A DNA stretch of 24,702 nucleotides from JBLHKE01 sp047619485 (GCA_047619485.1 JBLHKE010000023.1:1-24702); one strand, 5' to 3'; shown: positions 1 through 7,628, counted from the first letter of the stretch. Translations and numbers: made by a program. Notes: generated by a model from the sequence alone, not told the origin.

Positions 1-1338
1 AGCAAACAGATCAACCTGCGCACCCAAGAGTCCGAGCGGCTGCGCGACGAGGTCTTGTCCTCCGACGAGAAGAACCAGACGCTGCTCGCGGAACAGGCAA
101 AGATCGAACAGGCGATCGCCAATATGGTCGCCCAGCGCGAGGAAATCGCACTGCTCGAGGCGAAGATCGGCACCAACCACGAGCTACTCGAGAGCGGCCA
201 GAACAAGAAAGTCGAACTCGCGAAATCCATCGAATTGGCGCTCGCCGAGCGCAAAGAGACCCACAGCGAACTCGCTCGCCTCAACTCGGAGAAGGACCAG
301 CTAGCGAACGCCGTCGCAGCGATGGCCGAACAGAAGCAGGCGCTCGACGCAGCCCGCGAAGAACTCCTCCAGGTCGAGCGGCGCGCCGCCTCGCTCGAGC
401 AGCGGCTCAAGGAGGTCGAGCACGCCGAGTCGAAACTCCGCAAAGCACAGGCAGAGTTCGGCGACCTCTCACTGAAGAACCAGCAGGGCCGCGAGGAGCA
501 CGAGGCGCTCAAGCTAGGGCTGGCGACAACCCGCAAAGACCTCGCCCAGATCGCCCCCGAGGCCAAGCGCCTCAACGACACCCGCCAGGAGTTGGAATCG
601 CTCAGTGCCAATCTTGAGAAAGACCGCGCCGAGATCGAAGAGAAGGAGATCCAGATCGCCAAGATGGACGAGCGCTGCGCCTTCCTCAAAGAACAGACCA
701 ACGACCTCGAGGTGCGCGAGCAGAGGTTCCGCGCCATCTCCAAAGAGCACCAGAAGCTCGAATCCCAGGTCGGGGAACTCCGCGACTTCCAGGCGAAACA
801 CACCCGGGTCGAGCGTGCCCTGGAAGAAGCCCAGCTTGCCAAGGACGAGTCCGACAAGGCCGCCAAGCTAGCCAAGGACGAATCCAACGAGGCCGCCAAG
901 CACTTGCAGACGGAGCTGAAAATCCTGCGCAACCGCAAGAAGACGCTGACCAAGGCCGTCGATACCGAGTGGGGCACCGTCCACCTTTTCGCCAAAGGCG
1001 TCATCAAGCGCCTCGACCTAGTCGAGGACATGATCGAGCGCTACGAGGCGGAGGACATTGGCGGCGACGTCACCGGCCAGCTCAAAATCCTGCGCAGCTC
1101 ACTGCAAGATGCACTGATGGAGCACTCGGTCGAGGCCTACACCTACAAGCCAGGCACCGAGATCAGTGTCGGCGACCGCAAGCGCATCAAGATCATTGAG
1201 GTCGACCGCACCGCGCCCGCGACCCCTGGCAAGACCAATATCCTCAAGACCCTTCGCGTCGGCTACGTCTGCCACAACGCCGAGGGTTCGCCAAAGACGA
1301 TCCTGCGTAAATCGGATGTCATCACCAACGAAGGATAA
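1..1338 (+). CDS. Coiled-coil protein with GrpE-like C-terminal head (5' partial)
   Basis: The frame is open from base 1, so the true start lies outside the window; the TTG at 55 is only the first start-like codon inside it. The 445 visible residues are almost all charged heptad-type helix (Glu, Lys, Leu, Ala, Gln) to about residue 325, including a near repeat of AKDESDKAAKL and AKDESNEAAKH. The last ~115 residues change character: a helix pair (FAKGVIKRLDLVEDMIERYE) then a beta-rich end with VEAYTYKPGTEISVGD and LKTLRVGYV, closing in ILRKSDVIT. This order matches GrpE, where a coiled coil precedes a helical bundle and a small beta domain (compare GVE..G..FDP, GY, VLRPA.V). The gene is followed by an Hsp70 gene 135 bases later, as expected for a nucleotide-exchange factor. 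The GrpE assignment is by eye; the coiled coil is far longer than in ordinary GrpE. Confidence 0.6.
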   Translation, partial: SKQINLRTQESERLRDEVLSSDEKNQTLLAEQAKIEQAIANMVAQREEIALLEAKIGTNHELLESGQNKKVELAKSIELALAERKETHSELARLNSEKDQLANAVAAMAEQKQALDAAREELLQVERRAASLEQRLKEVEHAESKLRKAQAEFGDLSLKNQQGREEHEALKLGLATTRKDLAQIAPEAKRLNDTRQELESLSANLEKDRAEIEEKEIQIAKMDERCAFLKEQTNDLEVREQRFRAISKEHQKLESQVGELRDFQAKHTRVERALEEAQLAKDESDKAAKLAKDESNEAAKHLQTELKILRNRKKTLTKAVDTEWGTVHLFAKGVIKRLDLVEDMIERYEAEDIGGDVTGQLKILRSSLQDALMEHSVEAYTYKPGTEISVGDRKRIKIIEVDRTAPATPGKTNILKTLRVGYVCHNAEGSPKTILRKSDVITNEG

Positions 1339-1406
1339 CAAGTCACCGCACCCAAACTTTTTATCCACCTGCCAATTTTCTTTTCGCCCGCGCGCCTGCA
1401 AGATGT

Positions 1407-1432
1407 AGATTAGCCCGCCCCCGCCCTAATCT
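1407..1432. repeat. Short inverted repeat upstream of the Hsp70 gene
   Basis: AGATTAG (1407-1413) and CTAATCT (1426-1432) form 7-bp perfect arms around a C-rich 12-base spacer in the gap between the GrpE-like and Hsp70-like genes. It ends about 40 bases before the Hsp70 ATG. There is no T-tract, so an operator or weak hairpin is as likely as a terminator. Confidence 0.3.
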
Positions 1433-1473
1433 CAACCCCACTGCGGGTCGCCTCCCCCACGCTACCAAAACCA

Positions 1474-2961
1474 ATGGCAAAACATGTCGGCATCGACCTA
1501 GGGACGACCACGTCCGGACTCGCCTATCTCCGCAAAGACGGCGAGCCCGAGATCGTACCCAACGCTGACGGCGAGCGGCTCACGCCCTCGGTCGTCTTCT
1601 TCGACCCCTACGAGGATGTCAAACTAGTCGGTTCAGCCGCGCGCGACGGCGGCGACCCGAGCCGCACCGTTTTCCGCATCAAGAACTGGATGGACGATCC
1701 GGAATACTCGATCGAGATCGACGGCGAGCAATGGACCCCCACCGAGATCTCGGCTCTCATCCTCGCCAAGCTCAAGCGCGAGTGCTCGCGACTGATCGGG
1801 CCGATCAAAGATGTCGTCGTCACCGTGCCGGCTAATTTCAACGAGCTAGCCCGTAAGTCGACCGCTGCCGCAGCCAAGATCTGCGGTCTCAACGTCACCC
1901 GCCTGCTGAATGAACCGACCGCTGCCGCGCTCTACTACGCCCACGCCCAGGGGGTTTCCGGACGCGTCCTAGTCTTCGACATGGGTGGCGGCACACTCGA
2001 CGTCACCCTCATGGAGGTCGACGACGAGGAGATCCGCATCCTGCTCTCCGAAGGTGCGCGCTACCTAGGAGGCAACAATTTCGACGACATGCTGCTCGAG
2101 ATGTACACCGAACAGTACCGAGAGGCCACTGGCACTTCGCTCTATGAGGACGAATACGGTCGCCGCCGCGTCCTGCAGAGCGTCGAGGACGCCAAGAAGA
2201 TGCTCTCGAAGCTCAAGACCGTCGCCGACACCATCGGCAACAGCACCGATGGCATCGCCCGCATCGAACTGCCGCGCGACGTGTTCGAGGAGGCGATCAC
2301 GCCGCTGCTGACACGTGCGGTCATGCTGGTCGAACAGGCGCTCGACTCCGTTGCGCTGCAACCCTCCGACATCGACCATGTCGTGCTCGTCGGCGGCAGC
2401 ACCCGCATCCCGAAAGTCCGCCAAATTCTCGCCAAGAAGTTCGGTTTCGAGCCGAAGACCTGTGGCAACGTCGACGAGTGCGTCGCACTCGGCGCAGCCC
2501 TGTTCGCCGCCAAGAGCCGCCGCGTCGCCGAGGTCTGCAACCACGGCTACGGCACCCTCGCCCTCGTGGAGAATCCGCAGACCGGCGAAACATTTGTGCG
2601 CAACTCCATTGTCATCCCGAAGAACACCAGCATCCCCTGCTCGATGTCGCGCATCTACCAGACGTCGGAGGACAACGAGGAGCTCATCGAGGTCGACGTC
2701 ACCCAAGGTGAGGACGCCGAGCGCCGCTATGTCGACGTGATCGGCAAGATCACCCTCAAAGTCCCGGCCGGGCGGCCAGCTGGCTGCCAGGTGAAAGTCA
2801 CCTACAGCTACGATGAGAACCAGCGTGTCAAAGCCACCGTGCTCGACGAGGAATCCGGCAAGGCCAAGGAAGTCTCCATCGACTACAAAGGTCGCGGCGT
2901 CCTCAGCGACAAGCAGATCAGCCGCAAATCCGCTTACCTCAAGCAGGTGCGCATCGAATAG
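1474..2961 (+). CDS. Hsp70/DnaK-like chaperone lacking the helical lid
   Basis: This is an ATP-dependent Hsp70-family protein of 495 residues, against about 640 for DnaK. The nucleotide-binding domain has the standard signatures: GIDLGTTTSG (about 6-15), NEPTAAALYYA (about 147), VLVFDMGGGTLDVT (about 165) and VVLVGGSTRIPKVRQIL (about 303). The segment from ~357 to the end aligns with the beta substrate-binding domain, with NSIVIPKNTSIPC, a TSEDNEE...VTQGE stretch and VKVTYSYDENQRVKATV. The protein ends where DnaK would begin its alpha-helical lid, and there is no EEVD-like tail. The ATG at 1474 fits the family's N-terminus directly. It lies between a GrpE-like coiled-coil gene and a small gene 17 bases downstream, which suggests a three-gene unit. 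A lidless Hsp70 should hold substrate weakly; the real client is unknown. Confidence 0.92.
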   Translation: MAKHVGIDLGTTTSGLAYLRKDGEPEIVPNADGERLTPSVVFFDPYEDVKLVGSAARDGGDPSRTVFRIKNWMDDPEYSIEIDGEQWTPTEISALILAKLKRECSRLIGPIKDVVVTVPANFNELARKSTAAAAKICGLNVTRLLNEPTAAALYYAHAQGVSGRVLVFDMGGGTLDVTLMEVDDEEIRILLSEGARYLGGNNFDDMLLEMYTEQYREATGTSLYEDEYGRRRVLQSVEDAKKMLSKLKTVADTIGNSTDGIARIELPRDVFEEAITPLLTRAVMLVEQALDSVALQPSDIDHVVLVGGSTRIPKVRQILAKKFGFEPKTCGNVDECVALGAALFAAKSRRVAEVCNHGYGTLALVENPQTGETFVRNSIVIPKNTSIPCSMSRIYQTSEDNEELIEVDVTQGEDAERRYVDVIGKITLKVPAGRPAGCQVKVTYSYDENQRVKATVLDEESGKAKEVSIDYKGRGVLSDKQISRKSAYLKQVRIE

Positions 2962-2978
2962 AACTCCGCCTCCCCGCC

Positions 2979-3437
2979 ATGCTCGACTTCTTCAAAAAGA
3001 AAAAGAAACCGAAATCCGTAAAGAAAAAACGGCGCCGCAAAGGCATCCCCACGGCTGACGAGCAGCCACGCATCGCCTCGACTGTCACCACCCGACTAGC
3101 CGATGGCACCCAGATCCCAGAGCCGGATCCCGAACCGGAGCCGGAGCCGGAGCCGATCCTGGTGCAGGAACCAGAGCCGGAGCCCGCACTCCCCGGCCCC
3201 GATGTCCTGCCCGCCCACACCGAAGCCATCGATGCAAAATTCGCGGGCAAGACCCCCGAGGAACTCTGCGAGGTCGATGTCAGCATGACCATCGACGAGA
3301 TCCGTTCGCGCCTGGCAAAACTCTTCACCCGCCACAACCGCGCCGCCTCCAGCTTCGACCTAGATCTCCGCGCCGAAGCCGAGATCATGCTCCAAGCCAT
3401 CGTCACGGTGCGCGAGAAATACATCGAAAGACTGTAG
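2979..3437 (+). CDS. Small protein with Lys-rich N-terminus, Pro-Glu linker and helical C-terminal domain
   Basis: I do not recognise a family. The 152-residue protein starts 17 bases after the Hsp70 stop, so it is probably co-transcribed. It has three parts. First, a strongly basic start (MLDFFKKKKKPKSVKKKRRRK). Second, an acidic proline-rich linker of repeated Pro-Glu pairs at about 47-70, encoded by repeats of GAGCCG. Third, a predicted helical domain at about 80-152, including TPEELCEVDVSMTIDEIRSR and ending AIVTVREKYIERL. The third part looks folded and may be the functional unit. Position suggests a cofactor or client adaptor of the chaperone pair, possibly replacing the missing lid; that is inference. 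It carries no HPD motif, so it is not a J-protein. Confidence 0.75.
   Translation: MLDFFKKKKKPKSVKKKRRRKGIPTADEQPRIASTVTTRLADGTQIPEPDPEPEPEPEPILVQEPEPEPALPGPDVLPAHTEAIDAKFAGKTPEELCEVDVSMTIDEIRSRLAKLFTRHNRAASSFDLDLRAEAEIMLQAIVTVREKYIERL
3118..3187 (+). repeat. GAGCCG microrepeat coding the Pro-Glu linker
   Basis: The stretch carries imperfect tandem GAGCCG/GAACCG hexamers that are translated as (Pro-Glu)n, interrupted by ILVQ. Such hexamer tracts readily change length by slippage, so the linker length may vary between strains. Confidence 0.6.
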
Positions 3438-3644
3438 TGGCGGCTGGATCCGTTTTGGTTTGAAGAGCCTAGATGTCGCAGGCTGGATTCTCTGGGGAGT
3501 TAAAGTTAAAGTTTCGGATTCTTCGGACAGCCGCACAACTCTCTCAGACAGCCGGTCTCCAGTGCCAGCTTGAACGTTAGCTTCCAGAGCCCAAGCCTCA
3601 TCCCTATCGGCTCTTCGCCGCACCCCATTCCCAGAGGATCCCCC

Positions 3645-3884
3645 CTACCCTTGCGCTACCATCACATTCCGTAACGGCTGGTGGACAGATTTGGGAAGGT
3701 GATCGGAAAACGCCACGCGACCATTTCCACTGAGAAAGATTTCTCCACTGCTCACCCCAAAATCACGACAGACATCCTCAACGTCGCCGAGCAAGCGCCG
3801 CGAATGGCGCCCCTTCACCGAGACGGCATTCCCATCGACCACCCGGATCACTTCGCTGTAGAAAAACTTCGAAAAGAAACTCAC
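3645..3884 (-). CDS. DUF3634-like small protein
   Basis: This 79-residue reading frame starts with GTG at 3884 and ends in TAG. Its pattern (FFYSEVIRVVDGNAVSVKG, then DVEDVCRDFGVSSGEIFL, then VAFSDHLPKSVHQPLRNVMV) matches what I recall of DUF3634 proteins: a G.....G strand, a CR..GV..G helix-turn, an FS..(I/L)P motif and a terminal Q..LRN. The function of that family is unknown. An overlapping plus-strand frame at 3681-3977 has no recognisable features, so I prefer the minus strand. There is no clear ribosome-binding site, and the frame stays open upstream of the GTG, so the start is uncertain. It lies downstream of the baeRF gene on the same strand. The 207 bases at 3438-3644 hold nothing I recognise. 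Confidence 0.6.
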   Translation of the reverse strand: MSFFSKFFYSEVIRVVDGNAVSVKGRHSRRLLGDVEDVCRDFGVSSGEIFLSGNGRVAFSDHLPKSVHQPLRNVMVAQG

Positions 3885-3940
3885 GCCAACACGATAGCCA
3901 TCGTCCCGCCGGGATCGATCCTTATTCCCAAGTATAGGTT

Positions 3941-3970
3941 GGCGGCTAACTTGTCCCCGGGTTGGCCGCC
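3941..3970. repeat. Intercistronic hairpin after the baeRF gene
   Basis: GGCGGCTAAC (3941-3950) and GTTGGCCGCC (3961-3970) are complementary over 10 positions with one mismatch, around a 10-base loop. There is no T-tract on either side. It lies 23 bases past the baeRF stop and may limit read-through into the downstream small gene. Confidence 0.35.
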
Positions 3971-3992
3971 TCTGTGAGATTCAGCGCGACCA

Positions 3993-5093
3993 TCAGTGCG
4001 ATGCCTCGGCAAGCGAACCTGACGGGAGATCCTCTTTCGGAGGCTCGGCCAAAACTCCGCCGGGGCGGTAGCGCAGGAGACAGCCGACGCCGCCTAGCTG
4101 CTGCAACACTTCGCTGCCGCTAACGGTCTCGACCCCGACACCCCCACCTGCAGCCAAGCGCGTGAGCGTTTCGCGCTGGCCGGGGTCGAGGTGGTCCGCA
4201 TCGATCAGCAACATGTCCGCGTAGCCGCCCTCGAGCGCAGCCAGCGACTCAGCGAAGCCACTCACCCCGAGCCCACCAGTGTGGATCCCGCGGCGCAACT
4301 TGCGCACCTCATCATGGCTCTCGGCGTTCTCCGCATCGACGAAGGCCTGCACCGCCTCCAGCAGGATCGGGTTCACACCGCTGTTCGGATTGGTCGCCAA
4401 TGTCGAGATCAGTTTGTCTTTCAAGCGCTGCGGCAACGCGGCCGTCATGCGACCGACCATCGTCGGGCTGCCGGCGATGACGAGATGGTTGTGACCACCG
4501 CGGCGCATGAGTTCGTCGATCACGCCGATCTTCTCGCGGATCATCTGCTGCTCGCGCTCGTGTTTGTGGTTCTGATAGTGCTCGCGCGTCCACTCGCGCC
4601 CGATGCGCTGCCGCAGATCCTTACGCTCGGTCAACACCTCCTCGCTCACCGCACCGAGCGTGGTCTCGAAGATGCGCGCCTCGACCTCGTTTGTGATCAC
4701 GGTAACAAAACGGTGGTAGACGTCCTTAAGCGCGATCAGCGGGTAGATGTGTGGCAGATCGTCGATGATCAATTGGGTCTCCAACGGCACCTCGAACTCC
4801 ATCGGCAGGAAGAACGGATCTTCGCCCAGGCGCATGTGCACCGAAACACCGCGTGTCTTTGGTAACTGACGTTCCTCCAGGTAGGCAAGCAACTGCTCGA
4901 ACGCGATCCCGAAACGCAGCCGCTCGTCTGATTCCATCGTAGCCCGGAGTTTGTGGAACTGTGCCTCCAGCTCCTTCTCAAAACCCGCTCGTGGGTGTTC
5001 GAGCCTGATGAAGCAACTTAGAACACCATCGGCTGAGGGTGCGATTTCGATGAGTTGGCGGATGTGTTTCTCTAGGCTTTTCTCGTTCTTCAT
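3993..5093 (-). CDS. eRF1-related (baeRF-type) protein without a visible GGQ
   Basis: This is a 366-residue soluble protein. The middle holds IREKIGVIDELMRRGGHNHLVIAGS (about 185-209) followed by VGRMTAALPQRLKDKL. The last third has MLLIDADHL...LTRLAAGGGVGVETVSGSEVLQQLGGVGCLLRY, the eRF1 domain-3 type ending (compare GGI.A.LRY). This layout fits the bacterial/archaeal eRF1-related (baeRF) superfamily, thought to act at ribosomes or on peptidyl-tRNA. I see no GGQ motif, the catalytic tripeptide of true release factors; WTREHYQNHKHEREQQ lies roughly where it would be. It follows an unknown gene by 44 bases on the same strand, so a two-gene unit driven from array A is likely. The precise role is not inferable. 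Confidence 0.75.
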   Translation of the reverse strand: MKNEKSLEKHIRQLIEIAPSADGVLSCFIRLEHPRAGFEKELEAQFHKLRATMESDERLRFGIAFEQLLAYLEERQLPKTRGVSVHMRLGEDPFFLPMEFEVPLETQLIIDDLPHIYPLIALKDVYHRFVTVITNEVEARIFETTLGAVSEEVLTERKDLRQRIGREWTREHYQNHKHEREQQMIREKIGVIDELMRRGGHNHLVIAGSPTMVGRMTAALPQRLKDKLISTLATNPNSGVNPILLEAVQAFVDAENAESHDEVRKLRRGIHTGGLGVSGFAESLAALEGGYADMLLIDADHLDPGQRETLTRLAAGGGVGVETVSGSEVLQQLGGVGCLLRYRPGGVLAEPPKEDLPSGSLAEASH

Positions 5094-5137
5094 AGGCTGA
5101 TGGCTTTCCTTGATTGCTTGATGGTTTTGTTCGTCGG

Positions 5138-5620
5138 CTAGTGGGTGGCGACTTCCTGCCGGCTTGCGGGTTCCAACTGCCGGGTAGCGCGGCGCTTCCC
5201 ATGTGCGGGATCCAGTTCCTCGTGGGCGAGGCGTGCAGCGATCAACTGCGGGATGGCTTCGACGTAGCTTAGTGACAGGGCGCGCAGGCAGCCGCTCAAT
5301 TGGGTCTCATCGAAGCGCGCGTCGAGTTCGACCACCTGATCGTCGGTGTAGTCATATCCGGAGTTCAGCACCGCGAGCGTATCCGCCCACTCGTCCAGCT
5401 CGAAAATCGCCTCCCCCGCTGGGAGGTAGTAATCCAACTGGGACTGCATTAGTTCGAGGCCGGACGCGAGTTCGTTGAAAAACACGAGGTCGCTCGCCGT
5501 ATTGAAGCGGGTGGCTAGGCGATCGATCCCAATGAGCGACTCTATCGTGAGGTGGTTGATCTGATCGACGCGGCGCAGGAGCTCGCGGTTGGTTTGCTGG
5601 GGTGGTCGAGTGTTTTTCAT
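5138..5620 (-). CDS. Hypothetical protein, first gene of the baeRF unit
   Basis: The ATG at 5620 gives 160 residues in no family I recognise. The protein is mostly helical and acidic in the middle (LELMQSQLDYYLPAGEAIFELDEWADTLAVL), with a hydrophilic basic tail (HGKRRATRQLEPASRQEVATH). There is no signal peptide, membrane segment or metal motif. The start is supported by the promoter-like sequence and CRYG array that begin only 3 bases upstream. It is followed on the same strand by the eRF1-like gene, 44 bases on, so the two products probably work in the same process. Confidence 0.7.
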   Translation of the reverse strand: MKNTRPPQQTNRELLRRVDQINHLTIESLIGIDRLATRFNTASDLVFFNELASGLELMQSQLDYYLPAGEAIFELDEWADTLAVLNSGYDYTDDQVVELDARFDETQLSGCLRALSLSYVEAIPQLIAARLAHEELDPAHGKRRATRQLEPASRQEVATH

Positions 5621-5622
5621 CG

Positions 5623-5682
5623 CGTGTTAAATATTACACGTTATTGATATCATGCTTTAGATAGCGTGCAACTGTTTCCGTG
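5623..5682. promoter_or_regulatory. CRYG-14 array A, before the hypothetical/baeRF unit
   Basis: Five CRYG tetramers start at 5623 (CGTG), 5637 (CACG), 5651 (CATG), 5665 (CGTG) and 5679 (CGTG), each exactly 14 bases after the last, with AT-rich spacers. Neighbouring units form imperfect palindromes such as CGTGT-N8-ACACG at 5623-5640. The array covers the presumed promoter of the minus-strand gene beginning at 5620 and is the longest of five in the window. Its role as an operator is inferred. Confidence 0.75.
5644..5671 (-). promoter_or_regulatory. Candidate promoter inside array A
   Basis: On the minus strand TTGCAC (5671-5666) is followed after 16 bases by TATCAA (5649-5644). That is a fair -35/-10 pair, about 24 bases upstream of the ATG at 5620. 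The -35 overlaps one CRYG unit and the -10 lies between two others, so array occupancy should block polymerase. Confidence 0.4.
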
Positions 5683-5702
5683 AAAAATCGGACACCAAGG
5701 GC

Positions 5703-6716
5703 TTAGGAACCGCGGTTGCGGCGCAGTTCCCGCGCTGCCTCGCGCATGTCCGTGGCGAGATCGAGTTCGTCGATGATCTCGTGCCCGACGAGCGTCTCGA
5801 TGATATCCTCCAGCGTGACGATGCCCGCCGTCCCACCATATTCGTTAAGAACCACCGCGATGTGGTGGTTGCCGGCGATCATCTGCGCATAGACATCGCT
5901 AGTATTGCTTGCCTCGAATATCGTCGGCATCTCGCGTTGTAGAGACGCCAGGCGCACGCCACGATCGGAGAGCTTGAAAATCGAGCTTCGCAAAACATAG
6001 CCAGTGACACTATCCGCGCTTTCGCCGTACAAAGGGATACGTGAGAATGGGCTATCGGCATGCTCTCCAAGATATTCGCCGACGGTCATCGATCCCGGAA
6101 CCATGAACACCACGACACGTGGGGTCATGATTTCCCTCACCGACACCTTGCGCAGGCCGAGCACGCTGGAGAGCATGGTCGACTCCAGCGGGGTCAGGTG
6201 CTGCGAATCGCTGGCGAGCAGGACGGTCGATTCGATCTCGTCGCGCGACCGCTCGGCAGGCGTGCTGTGCGAGAGGCGGTTAGTGATTCCGCGCAGCAAG
6301 ACGATGACCGGATAGAGCGCGACCACTAACACTTGCACTAGAACACCAGCCACTGGGGCGAGCTTACGCCAGTGAACCGCGCCAAGGGTCTTCGGAATGA
6401 TCTCCGACCCGACGAGGATCAGGAGGGTCAGGACGGCCGAGTAGAGACCGAGCCACTGCTCGCCAAACAGCACCGCTGCCTGGTGGCCGACACCCGCCGC
6501 ACCTACGGTGTGCGCGACCGTGTTGAGCGTCAGGATCGCCGCGAGTGGCTCCTCCGGGCTATCGCGGAAGCGCCTGAGGCGCTTTGCCGCTTCTGGTTTC
6601 GTCTCCTCCAACGCCCCAATGTAGCCGCGATTGATACTCAGAAGCACGGCCTCTGCAATCGAGCAGAGGAAAGAGAAGACGAGAGCGATGCCTAGATAGA
6701 CGAAGAGGAGCGTCAT
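5703..6716 (-). CDS. CNNM/CorC-type transporter (DUF21 plus CBS pair)
   Basis: This 337-residue membrane protein has an N-terminal DUF21 domain with four hydrophobic stretches: LLFVYLGIALVFSFLCSIAE; the LAAILTLNTVAHTVGAAGVG region; a stretch ending LILVGSEIIPKTLGA; and VLVQVLVVALYPVIVLL. The EIIPKT motif is typical of the family. A CBS pair follows at about 195-315: VREIMTPRVVVFMVP at its start, and AVVLNEYGGTAGIVTLEDI with ETLVGHEIIDE at its end. The C-terminal CorC_HlyC domain is absent, and the protein ends in a short charged tail. Family members move Mg2+, probably coupled to Na+, and the CBS pair senses nucleotides. It has array B upstream and sits in a Na+ handling island, so it may contribute to ion balance under the same control. 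Confidence 0.88.
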   Translation of the reverse strand: MTLLFVYLGIALVFSFLCSIAEAVLLSINRGYIGALEETKPEAAKRLRRFRDSPEEPLAAILTLNTVAHTVGAAGVGHQAAVLFGEQWLGLYSAVLTLLILVGSEIIPKTLGAVHWRKLAPVAGVLVQVLVVALYPVIVLLRGITNRLSHSTPAERSRDEIESTVLLASDSQHLTPLESTMLSSVLGLRKVSVREIMTPRVVVFMVPGSMTVGEYLGEHADSPFSRIPLYGESADSVTGYVLRSSIFKLSDRGVRLASLQREMPTIFEASNTSDVYAQMIAGNHHIAVVLNEYGGTAGIVTLEDIIETLVGHEIIDELDLATDMREAARELRRNRGS

Positions 6717-6760
6717 TAATTAAGAAGGCGCCCGGCGGGGGGAATATCAAAAAATAATTG

Positions 6761-6806
6761 CATGTTTATCAATACATGTTATTAATAACATGCTATTCAT
6801 AACACG
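6761..6806. promoter_or_regulatory. CRYG-14 array B, between the CNNM and SnoaL-like genes
   Basis: Units begin at 6761, 6775 and 6789 (all CATG) and 6803 (CACG), each 14 bases apart. The middle pair forms the perfect 18-bp palindrome CATGTTATTAATAACATG (6775-6792). The pair before it is CATGT-N8-ACATG, and the next is a degenerate copy. Adjacent palindromes share a tetramer, so the elements overlap instead of standing side by side. The array lies between divergent genes and could regulate both. Confidence 0.78.
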
Positions 6807-6809
6807 CAA
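6782..6809 (-). promoter_or_regulatory. Candidate promoter for the CNNM gene inside array B
   Basis: On the minus strand TTGCGT (6809-6804) and TATTAA (6787-6782) are 16 bases apart. The geometry relative to the CRYG units matches array A: the -35 overlaps the distal unit. The transcript would have a leader of roughly 55-60 bases before the ATG at 6716. Confidence 0.4.
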
Positions 6810-6821
6810 CCTATTTCAATC

Positions 6822-7262
6822 ATGCCTACGCACCAGATGCTCACCACCATCCTCGAAAGCGGCACCGATGCCACGCGCGACTCGGTGCAAATGCTCTACG
6901 CTAGCTGGCTAGATGCCATCCGCACGCGCCAATCCTCGAGGCTAGTGGCTCTATATGCTGAGGACGCCATCCTGCGTGGAGATTTCGCCACCCAGATGCA
7001 GATCGGCTGTGGACGTGGCGCAATCCAATCGCGTTTCGACTCGGTGCTCTACGGTGCAAATGTCGGGATCAAGCCGTTGGGCACTCACTTCTGTGAGATT
7101 TCCAGCGACCTAGTGATTGTGACCGGCAGCTATCAGATCGCCCTCGGAGGGAGGCATGCGAACGATCCTGTCACTAGCACGTGCACCAATTTCACCTTCG
7201 TGTTCCGCAAGGAGCGCTCAGGTAAATGGTACATTATCGAGCACCACTCGTCCACGCAGTAG
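6822..7262 (+). CDS. SnoaL-like / CaMKII-association-domain-like protein
   Basis: This 146-residue protein has the NTF2-like fold pattern: a first helix (SVQMLYASWLDAIRTRQSSRLVALYAEDAIL), a central part with GRGAIQSRFDSVL, then beta strands ending VFRKERSGKWYIIEHHSS. The final W-x-I-I-x-H-H-S-S is typical of the SgcJ/EcaC and CaMKII-association-domain group. These are small cone-shaped dimers that bind ligands or serve as scaffolds, and the substrate cannot be read from sequence. There is no signal peptide. It is divergent from the CNNM gene across array B, and convergent with a regulator gene 15 bases past its stop. Its ATG lies 16 bases after the last array unit. Confidence 0.8.
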   Translation: MPTHQMLTTILESGTDATRDSVQMLYASWLDAIRTRQSSRLVALYAEDAILRGDFATQMQIGCGRGAIQSRFDSVLYGANVGIKPLGTHFCEISSDLVIVTGSYQIALGGRHANDPVTSTCTNFTFVFRKERSGKWYIIEHHSSTQ

Positions 7263-7277
7263 CCTCGAGCGAGCGAG

Positions 7278-7601
7278 TTAAGTCAGGCTCTTGAGCAAGT
7301 CCCCGACCGTCTTATCGGCCTCGAGTGGGTGGCGGAAACGGAATTTCAGATCAACGTCGTAACGGTTGCAGCGCCCCTCTTTGGAACGCCTCACCACCCC
7401 GACATCTTCCAATTCCGCCAAAATCCTCTGCACCGAGCGCTCGGTGATCCCCACGTACAGCGAAAGGTTGCGCACGGTCGTCGTCGGATCGCGCGAAAGA
7501 CATACCAGCAAGTGGCTGTGGTTCGTAAGGAAACTCCATGATGGCTTCGTCACCGGAATCACGACGGTGGGGGTGGGGCTGGCTTTCTTCTTCACGCTCA
7601 T
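7278..7601 (-). CDS. Small winged-helix regulator, paralog 1 (MarR-like)
   Basis: The conserved core runs WSFLTNHSHLLVCLSRD, TVRNLSLYVGITERSVQRIL, then the wing VVRRSKEGRCNRYDVDLKFRFRHPLE. This is a common small winged-helix family (SFLTNHxHxLxCL..., VGITERxVQRI). The second helix pair, GITERSVQRIL, should be the DNA-recognition part. The protein is a close paralog of the regulator at 14212-14517. I place the start at ATG 7601 (107 residues), which matches the paralog's N-terminal length best. ATG 7619 is possible. TTG 7640 is unlikely because it would place coding sequence inside array C. Having array C directly upstream suggests autoregulation. The ligand or signal is unknown. Confidence 0.85.
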   Translation of the reverse strand: MSVKKKASPTPTVVIPVTKPSWSFLTNHSHLLVCLSRDPTTTVRNLSLYVGITERSVQRILAELEDVGVVRRSKEGRCNRYDVDLKFRFRHPLEADKTVGDLLKSLT

Positions 7602-7628
7602 CCCCAAAGCATGAATCATAAACGCTTG

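Noticed and set aside
2065..2706. 213-codon minus-strand frame opposite the Hsp70 gene
   Set aside because: Asp/Leu/Arg-rich antisense artefact of a GC-rich coding strand with no family resemblance.
3681..3977. Plus-strand 98-codon frame opposite the DUF3634-like gene
   Set aside because: No recognisable motif or ribosome site; the minus-strand frame fits a known small-protein pattern.
4191..4865. Long plus-strand frame opposite the baeRF gene
   Set aside because: Arginine-, His- and Asp-rich shadow translation of a high-GC gene; the minus strand encodes a recognisable protein.
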